A DNA stretch of 64,000 bases from Parapedobacter indicus (GTDB taxonomy: Bacteria > Bacteroidota > Bacteroidia > Sphingobacteriales > Sphingobacteriaceae). The notes below the pieces were generated by a model. The model worked only from the letters and a program-made list of their open reading frames with translations, did no database searches and had not been told where the DNA came from. Position 1 is the first letter of the stretch, and each line of letters opens with the position of its first letter. The translations under genes were made by a program, and so were the position numbers. Shown piece by piece: positions 20,418-29,583 of this stretch. Location: NCBI RefSeq assembly GCF_900113765.1, contig NZ_FOQO01000001.1, positions 682,001 to 746,000 on the forward strand, read 5' to 3'.

Positions 20418-21443
20418 ATGAAAAAATTTTTTATCGCAGGGATTATCTTATTATCTGGATTTCTAGTGTCAGCACAGGACGAATCGTTGACGATCTCGGG
20501 GTCTGTAGATGCTTATTACAAATACGACTTTTCGGGGTATAAAAGTGAAGATGGCTTGGGTAATATCCCCACCTCGTTTGCCAACGAACAAAACTCTGTT
20601 TCGCTAGGTATGGTGAATGTCATATTGGGAAGGACGGTTGGCAAAGCATCGTTCGTAGGCGACGTGTCTTTCGGTCCACGTGGGCAGTATCAGTCATTAC
20701 TTAATGGAGGAGATGGTAATTCATTTCACATCCAGAACCTCTATATGAGTTATGCTTTCACAGAGCAGTTCTCCATGACCGCGGGTTTCATGGGTACGTT
20801 TGTCGGATACGAGGTTATTTCACCCACTGCAAATTTTAATTACTCCACTTCTTACCTGTTTTCGGCAGGACCGTTCCAAAATGCAGGCATCAAAGCACAG
20901 TACGCATTCTCGGACAAAGTATCATTGATGGTGGGATTGTTCAACGATTGGAACGCCTATCAGGATTTTGACGGTGTATCCGACTTTGGTGCCCAGCTGA
21001 CCGTATCACCTGTGGATGGCTGGAATGCTTATATCAACTTCCTGACCGGAAGTACCGGTACCATCATCGACCTTACGACTGCCTATCAGATTACCGATGC
21101 GTTTAACGTAGGATTGAATGCTGCCGACTTTTCCGATTCCGGTGATTCCAATGGTGGATATTCCGGAGGAGCACTTTACGTCCAATACGGATTTTCGGAT
21201 GCATTTGCTTTGGGTGCAAGGGGGGAGTATTACAAAGAGAAAGAAGACGGCTGGGCGTTCGTTCCCAACGGTGAGTCTGTGGTAGGTTTGACCTTGTCCG
21301 CTAATGTAAAAGCAGGTCCGTTGACAATGATTCCTGAATTCCGGTTAGATAATGGTTCCACTGAGATGTTCTACAAGAACATGGAAATGGACCCAACAAA
21401 AAGTGCTTCACAATTCTCGTTGGCACTGATATACGCGTTCTAG
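20418..21443 (+). CDS. outer membrane beta-barrel porin (BBP2-like)
   Basis: 341 residues from the ATG at 20418, which starts a clean signal peptide (MKKFFIAGIILLSGFLVSAQ). The mature part is Gly/aromatic-rich with alternating beta-strand patterning and ends in a C-terminal aromatic residue (LALIYAF), the signature for outer-membrane barrel insertion. It resembles the beta-barrel porin-2 family. An ATG at 20370 is in frame but would place the signal peptide inside. Placement after amtB suggests it helps small nitrogenous solutes cross the outer membrane; this is inference. Confidence 0.85.
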   Translation: MKKFFIAGIILLSGFLVSAQDESLTISGSVDAYYKYDFSGYKSEDGLGNIPTSFANEQNSVSLGMVNVILGRTVGKASFVGDVSFGPRGQYQSLLNGGDGNSFHIQNLYMSYAFTEQFSMTAGFMGTFVGYEVISPTANFNYSTSYLFSAGPFQNAGIKAQYAFSDKVSLMVGLFNDWNAYQDFDGVSDFGAQLTVSPVDGWNAYINFLTGSTGTIIDLTTAYQITDAFNVGLNAADFSDSGDSNGGYSGGALYVQYGFSDAFALGARGEYYKEKEDGWAFVPNGESVVGLTLSANVKAGPLTMIPEFRLDNGSTEMFYKNMEMDPTKSASQFSLALIYAF

Positions 21444-21493
21444 TTTTTTAGAAATCTAGCAGAAGATAGAAGATTCAGCAGACACGTGAATCA

Positions 21494-21526
21494 GAGGTTG
21501 TCTCGCATAAGGGGCAGCCTCTTTTA
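21494..21526 (+). terminator. terminator after the porin gene
   Basis: GAGGTTGTCT pairs with GGGGCAGCCTC (with G-U pairs), then a TTTT run. It lies between the convergent porin and DUF1905 genes. Confidence 0.7.
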
Positions 21527-21543
21527 TTTTGTAGGCGGGGATT

Positions 21544-22026
21544 TCAAGGTGCTTTCCGTCCGACAAATGGACCTTTGCCCAACAGGAAATCGATTGCTTT
21601 GGCAATATTTCGGTCGATGCTGGCTTCGGTTTTCAGGAAAGAGATATATCGAATGATCTCTCTCTGCAGCGAGGGTGTCAATGTGTCAAATTTGTCCTTT
21701 GCCTGTTTGTTTTGTTCCAAAGCCGCGAGCAATTTAGGGTGTAGGTATATGGAACGATCGCTGGAATCGAAAGCGACCATTACTTCAAGCACTTCGCCAA
21801 TGCGTTTTGGTGAATTTTTCAGCATGCGGGTATTTACATACAGTCGCCAGGCTCCCTGATACCTAATGAGTGTTTGTTGAAACTCCACGCCATTGATGCT
21901 CCCCTTGATGGGAATGGGGCCTTTGGTTTTTCCCGCCGCTGAAGTAAGTGCATCCAGTACATTTTCAGGCACGGGTACGAACGGATTGATTCCGATGATT
22001 TCCAATTGGGCGGTGAAGCTAAACAT
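21544..22026 (-). CDS. DUF1905 / YdeI-like protein
   Basis: 160 residues. The N-terminal half (about 1-95) matches the DUF1905 beta-barrel pattern (GINPFVPVPENVLDAL, then PIKGSINGVEFQQTLIRYQGAWRLYVN); the C-terminal part (about 105-155, FDTLTPSLQREIIRYISFLKTEASIDRNIAKAIDFL) resembles the YdeI/OmpD-associated segment. Function is unknown in general; some relatives were linked to bacteriocin or peptide resistance. Soluble, no signal peptide. It is divergent from nothing close; the next gene on the same strand begins over 2 kb upstream, ending 77 bases before it. Confidence 0.75.
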   Translation of the reverse strand: MFSFTAQLEIIGINPFVPVPENVLDALTSAAGKTKGPIPIKGSINGVEFQQTLIRYQGAWRLYVNTRMLKNSPKRIGEVLEVMVAFDSSDRSIYLHPKLLAALEQNKQAKDKFDTLTPSLQREIIRYISFLKTEASIDRNIAKAIDFLLGKGPFVGRKAP

Positions 22027-22102
22027 AACGATGTCCTAAAACAAAAGACGAATATATGAAATAGATTTTGTGCTGTTGTGATGTATGTGCACCTACAAAG
22101 CG

Positions 22103-24340
22103 CTATTTCTGGGTCGCCTTTTCGAGTCCCTCCAGAAAATCCTGCCCCCACCGCCGCACGTCGTAGTGTTTGACAATCTCAAACATGCGTTTAATCCGAA
22201 GTGATCGTTCCGTTGCGTCGAGGCTTAGCGCCGATAACAGACTATCTTTGAGGTCCTTGCTGTCGTACGGATTGGTACGTATGGCGTAGGGCAACTCGAC
22301 GGATGCTCCGGCAAATTCGGAGATCACCAGTGCGCCAAAAGGCTTTTCCTGCAATCCCTGTACGGCAATATATTCCTTGGCTACGAGGTTGAGACCATCG
22401 CGAAGCGGGGTAATCCAGGCCACGTCCGAAACCGCATAATAAGAGACCACCTCTTCAAACGGAACGGAGCGGAAGAAAAAGCGGATCGGAGTCCATTCAA
22501 GTGTGGAATACCGGCCGTTAATTCTTCCCACAGCCTGTTCAAGCTCATGCTGGATGCGGTCGTACACCTTCATTCCCTGGGAAGGTGGCGTGCAGATATT
22601 GATCAATTCAATCTGGCCGTGGTATTCGGGGTGTTCATCGAGGAACTCGCCGAACGCCTCGATTTTTTCCAACGGGCCCTTGACGTAATCCAGACGTTCA
22701 ACCGATAGGATAATGTGTTTTCCGTTGGTTCGCTTGCGTAAAAGCTCAATACGCGACTGCGTGTCTGACTGATCGAGGATACGCTGGATGTTCTGCATAT
22801 TGACGCCGACAGGTTGCGCCCCCAACCGGATGGTCCGGTCGCCCACCTCGATGAGCTTGGTCATCTTATCAATACCCAATGCGCAACTGTAAGTCAGGAA
22901 TTGCTTGGCGGCGTTGACGCGACGCAATATATTGACCGGCGCATGGCTCTTGACCACATCGACAAAGTTTTCGACATACCGCGGAATATGAAAGCTGATG
23001 AAATCGCATTGCAGCAGACTTCCGATGATGTCGCGCCGCCAAGGAATGATATTAAAGATATCAGCCGGAGGGAATGCCGTATGATGGAAAAAGCCGATCT
23101 TCAGATCGGGGCGGCGCTGCCGTAAAAATGCCGGAACCATCCAAAGGTTGTATTCATGTATCCAGACCAGCGCATTGGGCTCGGCTTCATCAGCTACCCG
23201 ATTGGCAAACAATTCATTGATGCGTAGGTAATGTGCCCAATGTGTATGGTCAAATTTTGCCTTATTGATAAAAGAGAAAATGGTAGGCCAGAAGGCTTCC
23301 TTGGAAAACACGCGATAGAATAGATCAATATCCTTCTTGGGCAACGGGATGATGGACGCCCGGAGATTGGGGTATCGTTCACTATCGATGGGCGGATTCA
23401 GGACGGGATGATCCCCCAGTAATCCCAACGCTTCCTCACCAATCCATATGCCCGGCCTGCCATTGGAAAAGAAACCGAGCAACGAAGGGATGATCCCATT
23501 CGGGCTACGGGGTGGAATGCGCTTGGGATGACCGTCTTCCATCTCGATATCAAAAGGGAGACGGTGGTATACCATCAGCAGTTGTTTGCTGTCGGCCGAG
23601 TGAATCGTTGGTTCTGTATGGTCGCTGTGATAATGCCGGAAGGTTTCGAAATGAGCCATCGCTTCCAGGATTCCGCCGGCTCCCGGTTCGGTTGCAGCAT
23701 AAACGTGGGGCCATTGCTGTACGGCATCCAGCAATCGCGGCTCCGAGTCACCCACGGCGACGCCGCGGTATCCGGTTTCGAATAGTGCGTAATCATTGTA
23801 TGTGTCGCCCGCCACAAGTACTTCGTCTTCCGGGATACCTAAATGTGTAATCAGCTTACTCAGCGTTGTGCCTTTATTGACTGCTTTCGGAAGGATATCG
23901 AGGTATTTGCCGGCGGAGGTCAGTACATCGCAGCGCAATGCAGAAGCTAATTGCTCGACTTCCGCAATGTCCGTTTTTTCATCGTAATAGAACGAACAAC
24001 GCCGTTGCTGGGGTACTTCCTGGAGCGATAGCCCCCGTACCGCAGCTAGTTGCTTCCGGATTACAAATTGACCGGGCCATTGCCGTTCGATTCCGGATTG
24101 GATCGAAGCAACGGGCATTAACGTACTGCCGTCTACGACCGTTGCTCCCACATCGGCAATGATGTAATCCGGGGTGGGTACCAGTGGATCGTGCAGCAGT
24201 GGAAGTACGGTTTCGATACCCCGCCCTGTCACGAATACCAGGTCGATATCCGGGTGGTTCCGAATTAGTTGATAAAGAGTTTGTCTTTTTTCTGTGGTTC
24301 CTCCGAGAAAGGTTCCGTCGAGATCTGTAGCTAATAACAT
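22103..24340 (-). CDS. HAD phosphatase + GT20 synthase fusion, glucosylglycerol-phosphate synthase/phosphatase-like
   Basis: About 745 residues. N-terminal HAD domain (residues 1-245; MLLATDLDGTFLGG nucleophile motif, GDTYNDYALFETG motif IV), then a family-20 glycosyltransferase (about 265-740). The order phosphatase-then-synthase is that of GgpPS fusions making the compatible solute glucosylglycerol; common trehalose fusions have the synthase first. Synthase motifs also lean that way: YHRLPFDIEMEDG with SPNGIIPSLLGFF, WIHEYNLWMVP and HIPRYVENFVDVV. Product by inference: glucosylglycerol, with trehalose as alternative. Start ATG at 24340 begins the HAD motif; an in-frame ATG at 24403 is less likely. 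Lies downstream of kup on the same strand. Confidence 0.8.
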   Translation of the reverse strand: MLLATDLDGTFLGGTTEKRQTLYQLIRNHPDIDLVFVTGRGIETVLPLLHDPLVPTPDYIIADVGATVVDGSTLMPVASIQSGIERQWPGQFVIRKQLAAVRGLSLQEVPQQRRCSFYYDEKTDIAEVEQLASALRCDVLTSAGKYLDILPKAVNKGTTLSKLITHLGIPEDEVLVAGDTYNDYALFETGYRGVAVGDSEPRLLDAVQQWPHVYAATEPGAGGILEAMAHFETFRHYHSDHTEPTIHSADSKQLLMVYHRLPFDIEMEDGHPKRIPPRSPNGIIPSLLGFFSNGRPGIWIGEEALGLLGDHPVLNPPIDSERYPNLRASIIPLPKKDIDLFYRVFSKEAFWPTIFSFINKAKFDHTHWAHYLRINELFANRVADEAEPNALVWIHEYNLWMVPAFLRQRRPDLKIGFFHHTAFPPADIFNIIPWRRDIIGSLLQCDFISFHIPRYVENFVDVVKSHAPVNILRRVNAAKQFLTYSCALGIDKMTKLIEVGDRTIRLGAQPVGVNMQNIQRILDQSDTQSRIELLRKRTNGKHIILSVERLDYVKGPLEKIEAFGEFLDEHPEYHGQIELINICTPPSQGMKVYDRIQHELEQAVGRINGRYSTLEWTPIRFFFRSVPFEEVVSYYAVSDVAWITPLRDGLNLVAKEYIAVQGLQEKPFGALVISEFAGASVELPYAIRTNPYDSKDLKDSLLSALSLDATERSLRIKRMFEIVKHYDVRRWGQDFLEGLEKATQK

Positions 24341-24554
24341 CCTTATTTTTCTTGTGAGGGTATACAATAGCAAATGCCACTGATCACAGCCTATGCCTAT
24401 CAAACAAAAAAATGGGAGATTAATGTTTTTGCAGGTGACCCAATACCTGCCCCTTTATTCGATGTTCAGTGATTCTGATGCCAAAGGGTTTTCAGAAAGA
24501 AAGCTTGGTATGAGCTTCAATGGCTGGCAAATATACGAATTTTTCTCGAATTTC

Positions 24555-26492
24555 CTACGTAATGCGCTTCAGATTGATCGCCAACGGCGTAGAATCCAGG
24601 ATCAACGGTACCCGTTCGACGGTGACGAAGCTGGAATCCAATCCAAACCCGCGCTCTTCCGACAAGCTGAACTTTCGCAGGAAACGATATACGTCCAGTA
24701 CAATGCGTTCCATGAATTTCAATGTGTTGGTTTTCATAATCACCTTTTCCAGCACGACGAACCGGAAGTCTCCGTCGATGTCGTGCTTTCGCAACGTATC
24801 ATAATTACTCTTGATACTGACTTCGCCGTTTTTAACGAGGTCTTCAACTACTTTACGGAACAGCAAGCTGATCCGCTGCTCATCGCGGAATCCGAGGCGG
24901 AAATCAATGCGCACCAGCTTGCCTGGGATGAGTTGTTTTACTTTGTATTCGCCTGTATAGGGGTGGTCGGTTACGTCAACGTGTACCAGCCAATAGATGT
25001 CTGCGCGTTTTGGTTTCTTACGCAGGATTGAATAGATAATTTTTTCCTCGATTTCGGACTCGAAGTTAGCGCTGGTCAGGTACACCAGTTGTGAAGCATA
25101 CAACGGTACGGATTTGTCAGTTGCCAGTTCTGCGAGCAGCTCGTAATAATCAGTTATCTCGACGAAGCGTGTATACCTATTCTTGATTTTCCTGGCCCAC
25201 CACCAGCAGAGCATGACAGTAAAAAGCAGTCCGGTGATGAGTAGCGTAAGCCACCCGCCATGGGAAAACTTGGTGGCGTTTCCGATGAAGAAGACCGATT
25301 CGATGAATAGGTAAAAGAGCAGGAATAAGATGCACAGGTACAAAGGGATGTGCCGGTTCCGCAAATAGACCGTCATCAATACCGTGGTTACCAAAAAGCT
25401 GATGTTGATGGCCAGTCCATAAGCGGCCTCCATCCGGGCCGATTCCTGAAAAATGAGGATGATGAACACGCAACCCACCAGCAATATCCAGTTGGCAGAG
25501 GGCACATAGAGCTGTCCCTTCAGCATGTTGGGATGAATGATCTTGACTTTTGGCCAAAGATTGAGCCGAACGGCTTCGGAAACAAGTGTAAATGCACCGG
25601 AAATCATTGCCTGGCTGGCGATGATTGCCGCTGCCGTGGCTATCGAAATGCCAAATGGCAGAAACCATCCCGGCATACCCATGAAGAACGGATTCCCACC
25701 CTTGAGTGGGACACCCTCATGCGCTAGCAGCCAGGCACCCTGTCCAAAGTAGCAGAGCAATAAGCAGGTCTTTACGAATATCCAGGAAACACGGATGTTC
25801 TGTAACCCGCAATGGCCCAAGTCCGAATACAGCGCTTCCGCACCAGTGGTGCAGAGAAAAACCGCACCGATAATCAGCAGGGCATCCGGATGCTGTATGA
25901 GCGTCACCACCGCGTAATGCGGACTAAGTGCCCAAAATATCTGCGGAACGTCCACGATATGCCCCACACCGACAACCGCCATCATCGAAAACCAGATAAA
26001 CATGATGGGACCGAAAAGCCTTCCCACGACGGCGGTACCAAAACGCTGTACAAGAAACAGTACCATTACAATGAATAGCACAATCGGCACGGTTTGTAAA
26101 TGCGGATAGAATATATCAAGCCCTTCTATGGCAGACGAGATCGTAATAGCTGGTGTGATCATTCCATCGGCAAGTAAGGATGCCCCGCCCAGCATTGCCG
26201 GAAACACGACCCATTTACCATGCTTGCGTACCAACGAGTAGAGCGAGAGAATCCCTCCTTCGCCCTTATTGTCTGCACGGAGCGTGATGATGACATATTT
26301 TAACGTGGTTTGCAGCGTAAGTGTCCAAAAGATACAGGACAATCCCCCGTATACCAAATCCCGATCTACAGCGTCCTGTCCGATGATTGCCTTAAAGACA
26401 TATAGGGGCGACGTGCCGATGTCTCCAAAGATAATCCCTAATGCCACCATTAACCCGGCTAAGGTAAGTGGCTGTTTTGAATGAGTCTTCAT
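24555..26492 (-). CDS. kup: Kup-family potassium uptake protein
   Basis: About 645 residues: 12 predicted membrane helices in the first 450 residues and a cytoplasmic C-terminal domain. The N-terminal family signature GLMVALGIIFGDIGTSPLYVFKA and DNKGEGGILSLYSLVRK are present. Imports K+ with protons, an early response to osmotic upshift. ATG at 26492 is preferred over 26498 because the conserved region begins soon after; both are possible. It lies 214 bases upstream of the GgpPS-like gene on the same strand, fitting an osmotic-stress pair, though the spacing leaves room for a separate promoter. Confidence 0.94.
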   Translation of the reverse strand: MKTHSKQPLTLAGLMVALGIIFGDIGTSPLYVFKAIIGQDAVDRDLVYGGLSCIFWTLTLQTTLKYVIITLRADNKGEGGILSLYSLVRKHGKWVVFPAMLGGASLLADGMITPAITISSAIEGLDIFYPHLQTVPIVLFIVMVLFLVQRFGTAVVGRLFGPIMFIWFSMMAVVGVGHIVDVPQIFWALSPHYAVVTLIQHPDALLIIGAVFLCTTGAEALYSDLGHCGLQNIRVSWIFVKTCLLLCYFGQGAWLLAHEGVPLKGGNPFFMGMPGWFLPFGISIATAAAIIASQAMISGAFTLVSEAVRLNLWPKVKIIHPNMLKGQLYVPSANWILLVGCVFIILIFQESARMEAAYGLAINISFLVTTVLMTVYLRNRHIPLYLCILFLLFYLFIESVFFIGNATKFSHGGWLTLLITGLLFTVMLCWWWARKIKNRYTRFVEITDYYELLAELATDKSVPLYASQLVYLTSANFESEIEEKIIYSILRKKPKRADIYWLVHVDVTDHPYTGEYKVKQLIPGKLVRIDFRLGFRDEQRISLLFRKVVEDLVKNGEVSIKSNYDTLRKHDIDGDFRFVVLEKVIMKTNTLKFMERIVLDVYRFLRKFSLSEERGFGLDSSFVTVERVPLILDSTPLAINLKRIT

Positions 26493-26661
26493 ATGCAATG
26501 AATTGCGGAGGCAAACTTAGGAGTTAATTGATTGAAAAAAAAATCGCTGGAAAAATTGCCGTTTTTAACTCGAATTTGTTATTTTTATGGCTGTTGGGGT
26601 GTCTTGGGAGGACGCGTCAGCTGGAAGAAATAGTAGTTTAATCTTATTAAATTGAGAAATT

Positions 26662-27243
26662 ATGGTTGATTTAGTTGTAATGTTTGTTGCGGGGATGGCC
26701 ATTGGTCATGGCAACCCGTTAAAAGATGACGTGGGATACGATGGCGGTCAGTTTTCCGTAGACCAGCGTGGTAAATTTGTGGTATACCATTCGGAGATAC
26801 TGCCGACAGAAGTTAGCTTTTCCGACGTTCAGGTCCAGTTAAATGCGTTTTTGATTTCGAGGGGCAATGAAACAGAATTGAAAGGGGCGACCCGCCTGGA
26901 AAGTAAAGGACGGGTTTCTATGAAAAAACACGCAGGTATCGGAAATCACGTAGCAGGAGATATACATTATACGTTGGTTGTAGAAGACAAAGACGAGGAA
27001 CTTAATTACTGGTTTACCGACTTGACTTACCAACCTTATCGCAACGACCGCTACGGAAAGCGCGTCAAAGCGACGGCTTCGCCTATTCCACTTGAAAGGC
27101 AGACGAGCAAAATCAATGAACACGTCTGGAAGAAACAAAAGACTTACGCTTACGAAGCTATCGATGAAATGGCTGGTCAAGTGCTCACGCAATTGAAAGC
27201 TGCCGGTAAACCAAAGGTGATCATCACCCGTATGGAAGAATAG
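26662..27243 (+). CDS. conserved hypothetical protein, TBP-fold-like
   Basis: 193 residues, not recognised with certainty. It is a soluble protein with a beta-rich central part (VVYHSEILPTEVSFSDVQVQLNAFL, then DIHYTLVVEDKDEELNYWFTDLTYQPY) that recalls DUF4468-type domains found in Bacteroidota envelope proteins. The N-terminus (MVDLVVMFVAGMAIGHGNPL) is hydrophobic enough for a signal peptide, which would make it periplasmic. A conventional terminator follows. Divergent from kup across about 160 bases. Confidence 0.65.
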   Translation: MVDLVVMFVAGMAIGHGNPLKDDVGYDGGQFSVDQRGKFVVYHSEILPTEVSFSDVQVQLNAFLISRGNETELKGATRLESKGRVSMKKHAGIGNHVAGDIHYTLVVEDKDEELNYWFTDLTYQPYRNDRYGKRVKATASPIPLERQTSKINEHVWKKQKTYAYEAIDEMAGQVLTQLKAAGKPKVIITRMEE

Positions 27244-27267
27244 CAGATTCATTACCAAAACGTAATT

Positions 27268-27299
27268 AAAAAGGGTGCTCAACAATGCACCCTTTTTTT
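27268..27299 (+). terminator. terminator before htpG
   Basis: AAAAAGGGTGC pairs with GCACCCTTTTT around an 8-base loop, ending in a T-run; closes the upstream hypothetical gene. Confidence 0.88.
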
Positions 27300-27404
27300 G
27301 TCAGATTGTCCTGCCATCCTGACGGAATTCTGAAATGGAACACATATTGTGATAATGGCGATCGGCAATCCGTCATTAGTTTTTACGTATTTTATAATTG
27401 ATCC

Positions 27405-29294
27405 ATGAACGAAAAGGGTAACATATCCATCCATACCGAGAATATATTTCCGGTAATCAAGAAATTTTTATATTCAGACAATGAGATCTTCTTGCGTGAG
27501 TTGGTATCTAACGCAGTTGATGCAACGCAGAAACTGAAGCGGCTAGCTTCGTTGGGCCAATATAAGGGAGAAGTGGGAGATGTAACTATCGACGTAGCAT
27601 TCGATGAAAAAGCCAAGACAATTACCATATCCGATCAGGGTATCGGGATGACAGCTGAGGAGGTAAAGAAATACATCAACCAAATCGCATTTTCGGGTGC
27701 CACCGAATTTGTTGAGAAATTCAAGGAGGCAAAAGATGCCAACGAAATCATTGGTCGCTTCGGTTTAGGTTTCTATTCCGCTTTTATGGTGGCCGATAAA
27801 GTGGAAATTCAGACACTGTCTTACCAAGAGGGTGCCGAACCTACGCGTTGGGTATGTGATGGCAGCACGTCCTATGAGATTACCGAAGGCAATCGGACCA
27901 CACGTGGCTCGGATATTATTCTGCACATTAATGCGGATTCAGAAGAATTTTTAGACAAGGGCAAGTTGCAGGAAATTCTGGAAAAATATGGCAAATTCCT
28001 GCCCGTGCCCATTCGTTTTGGTACGCGCACAACCAGTGAGCCAGACGGAGAGGACAAGGATGGCAAGCCCCAATATAAGTCGGTAGAAGTAGACAACATC
28101 ATCAACAATACGCAACCTGCTTGGACCAAAGCTCCTTCTGAATTAAAAGATGAAGATTATTTGGCCTTCTATCGCGAACTGTATCCCTATTCATTGGACG
28201 AACCATTGTTTTGGATCCATCTGAATGTGGATTACCCTTTCAACCTAACAGGTATCCTGTATTTCCCGAAACTCAAAGAAAACTTCGAAATACAGAAAAA
28301 CAAAATAAAACTGTATTCACGGCAGGTATTTATCACAGATGAGGTAAAAGACATTGTGCCCGAATTCCTAATGCTGCTGCATGGTGTGATCGATTCGCCC
28401 GACATTCCACTGAACGTGTCGCGTAGCTTCTTGCAAGCCGACAGTAATGTCAAAAAAATCAACGCGCACATTACAAAAAAAGTGGCTGATAAATTGGCGG
28501 AGTTATTCAAGGCAGACCGGAAGGGCTTTGAAGAGAAATGGCCCGATATTGCGCTGTTTGTCAAATACGGCATGCTCAGCGACGATAAATTTGCCGATAA
28601 AGCAAACGAATTTTGCTTGGTGAAAAACACCGATAATGAAATTTATACCCTGAAAGAATATGCGGAAAAGGTAAAAGACATTCAGCTGGATAAAGATGGC
28701 AATGTGGTATATCTTTATACAAACAATGCTGCCCAGCAGGATGGTTATATCACCACGGCCAAAGACAGCGGTTACGACGTGTTGGTGATGGATTCGCCGA
28801 TAGATAGCCATTTCGTAGCCTACATCGAGCAAAAAGCAGAAAAGACTCAGCTTAAACGTGTAGACGCCGACGTGATCGACAAGCTTATCCAAAAAGAAGA
28901 TGCAAAGACGTTGCAACTTACGGAGGAAGAAAGCAAAAATGCTGTGGAGCTTTTCGAGAAAGCCATCAGTCGCGACAACATGAAAGTGCATGTTGAAGCG
29001 CTCAGCGAAAGTGAGTTGCCCGTTACCGTGACCATCGACGAGTTCATGCGGCGGATGAAAGATATGGCACAGACGGGAGGAGGGATGAGCTTTTACGGTT
29101 CCATGCCGGATAATTACAAGGTAACTGTGAACGGCAACCATCCATTGATAAAACGTATTCTTTCAGGAGAAGATGACGAAGAGCGGCAACAGCTAGCCAA
29201 ACAAGCATTTGACTTAGCGTTGCTTTCGCGCGGATTGTTGACCGGAAATGAGCTTACGAATTTTGTAAAACGGAGCGTAAATTTAATCGGTTGA
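27405..29294 (+). CDS. htpG: molecular chaperone HtpG (Hsp90)
   Basis: 629 residues. Hsp90 N-terminal ATP-binding domain: EIFLRELVSNAVDA (residues 27-40, catalytic Glu), ISDQGIGM and GRFGLGFYSAFMVADKVE; then the middle domain (SRSFLQAD region) and a C-terminal dimer domain. Refolds or remodels client proteins in the cytoplasm. The C-terminus ends normally without an MEEVD tail, as in bacteria. It is preceded by a terminator and followed by tRNA-His, so it is likely monocistronic. Confidence 0.97.
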   Translation: MNEKGNISIHTENIFPVIKKFLYSDNEIFLRELVSNAVDATQKLKRLASLGQYKGEVGDVTIDVAFDEKAKTITISDQGIGMTAEEVKKYINQIAFSGATEFVEKFKEAKDANEIIGRFGLGFYSAFMVADKVEIQTLSYQEGAEPTRWVCDGSTSYEITEGNRTTRGSDIILHINADSEEFLDKGKLQEILEKYGKFLPVPIRFGTRTTSEPDGEDKDGKPQYKSVEVDNIINNTQPAWTKAPSELKDEDYLAFYRELYPYSLDEPLFWIHLNVDYPFNLTGILYFPKLKENFEIQKNKIKLYSRQVFITDEVKDIVPEFLMLLHGVIDSPDIPLNVSRSFLQADSNVKKINAHITKKVADKLAELFKADRKGFEEKWPDIALFVKYGMLSDDKFADKANEFCLVKNTDNEIYTLKEYAEKVKDIQLDKDGNVVYLYTNNAAQQDGYITTAKDSGYDVLVMDSPIDSHFVAYIEQKAEKTQLKRVDADVIDKLIQKEDAKTLQLTEEESKNAVELFEKAISRDNMKVHVEALSESELPVTVTIDEFMRRMKDMAQTGGGMSFYGSMPDNYKVTVNGNHPLIKRILSGEDDEERQQLAKQAFDLALLSRGLLTGNELTNFVKRSVNLIG

Positions 29295-29333
29295 GTTTTT
29301 TTTAATTTTGTTGTTGGATTGTTGTTTAATTGC

Positions 29334-29341
29334 TATTTTTG
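29334..29341 (+). promoter_or_regulatory. TAnnTTTG -7 box of tRNA-His
   Basis: TATTTTTG, perfect match to the Bacteroidota -7 consensus, 15 bases upstream of the tRNA; GTTG at 29313-29316 could be the -33 element (17-base spacer). Confidence 0.65.
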
Positions 29342-29355
29342 CAGTCCAATAACAC

Positions 29356-29430
29356 GGTAGGTATAGCTCAGTTGGTTAGAGCGCCTGATTGTGGTTCAGG
29401 AGGTCGTCGGTTCGAGCCCGATTACTTACC
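29356..29430 (+). tRNA. tRNA-His (GTG)
   Basis: Cloverleaf closes fully: acceptor GTAGGTA (29357-29363) with TACTTAC (29423-29429), D-arm GCTC, anticodon loop with GTG, T-arm GTCGG/CCGAT. The extra G at 29356 pairs with C73 (29430), the hallmark of tRNA-His. CCA is not encoded. Confidence 0.95.
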
Positions 29431-29436
29431 CTTTAT

Positions 29437-29478
29437 GGGGCAAAGGCTTTTTTGAAGGTTTTTGCCTCATTTTTTTTG
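29437..29478 (+). terminator. terminator after tRNA-His
   Basis: GGGGCAAA pairs with TTTGCCTC (one mismatch) followed by a run of eight T. Confidence 0.6.
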
Positions 29479-29583
29479 CCCGTAGCCTTATTTCCAGATA
29501 TATTAGCTCAGCCGCCTTGTTGAGCTTACCGGTTCGATATACCCCATCTACGAAAGTGAATTTTTCAGGGAATAATAACCCTA

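Noticed and set aside
24393..25031. Plus-strand open frame across the end of kup
   Set aside because: Overlaps the Kup C-terminal domain on the other strand; no independent evidence.
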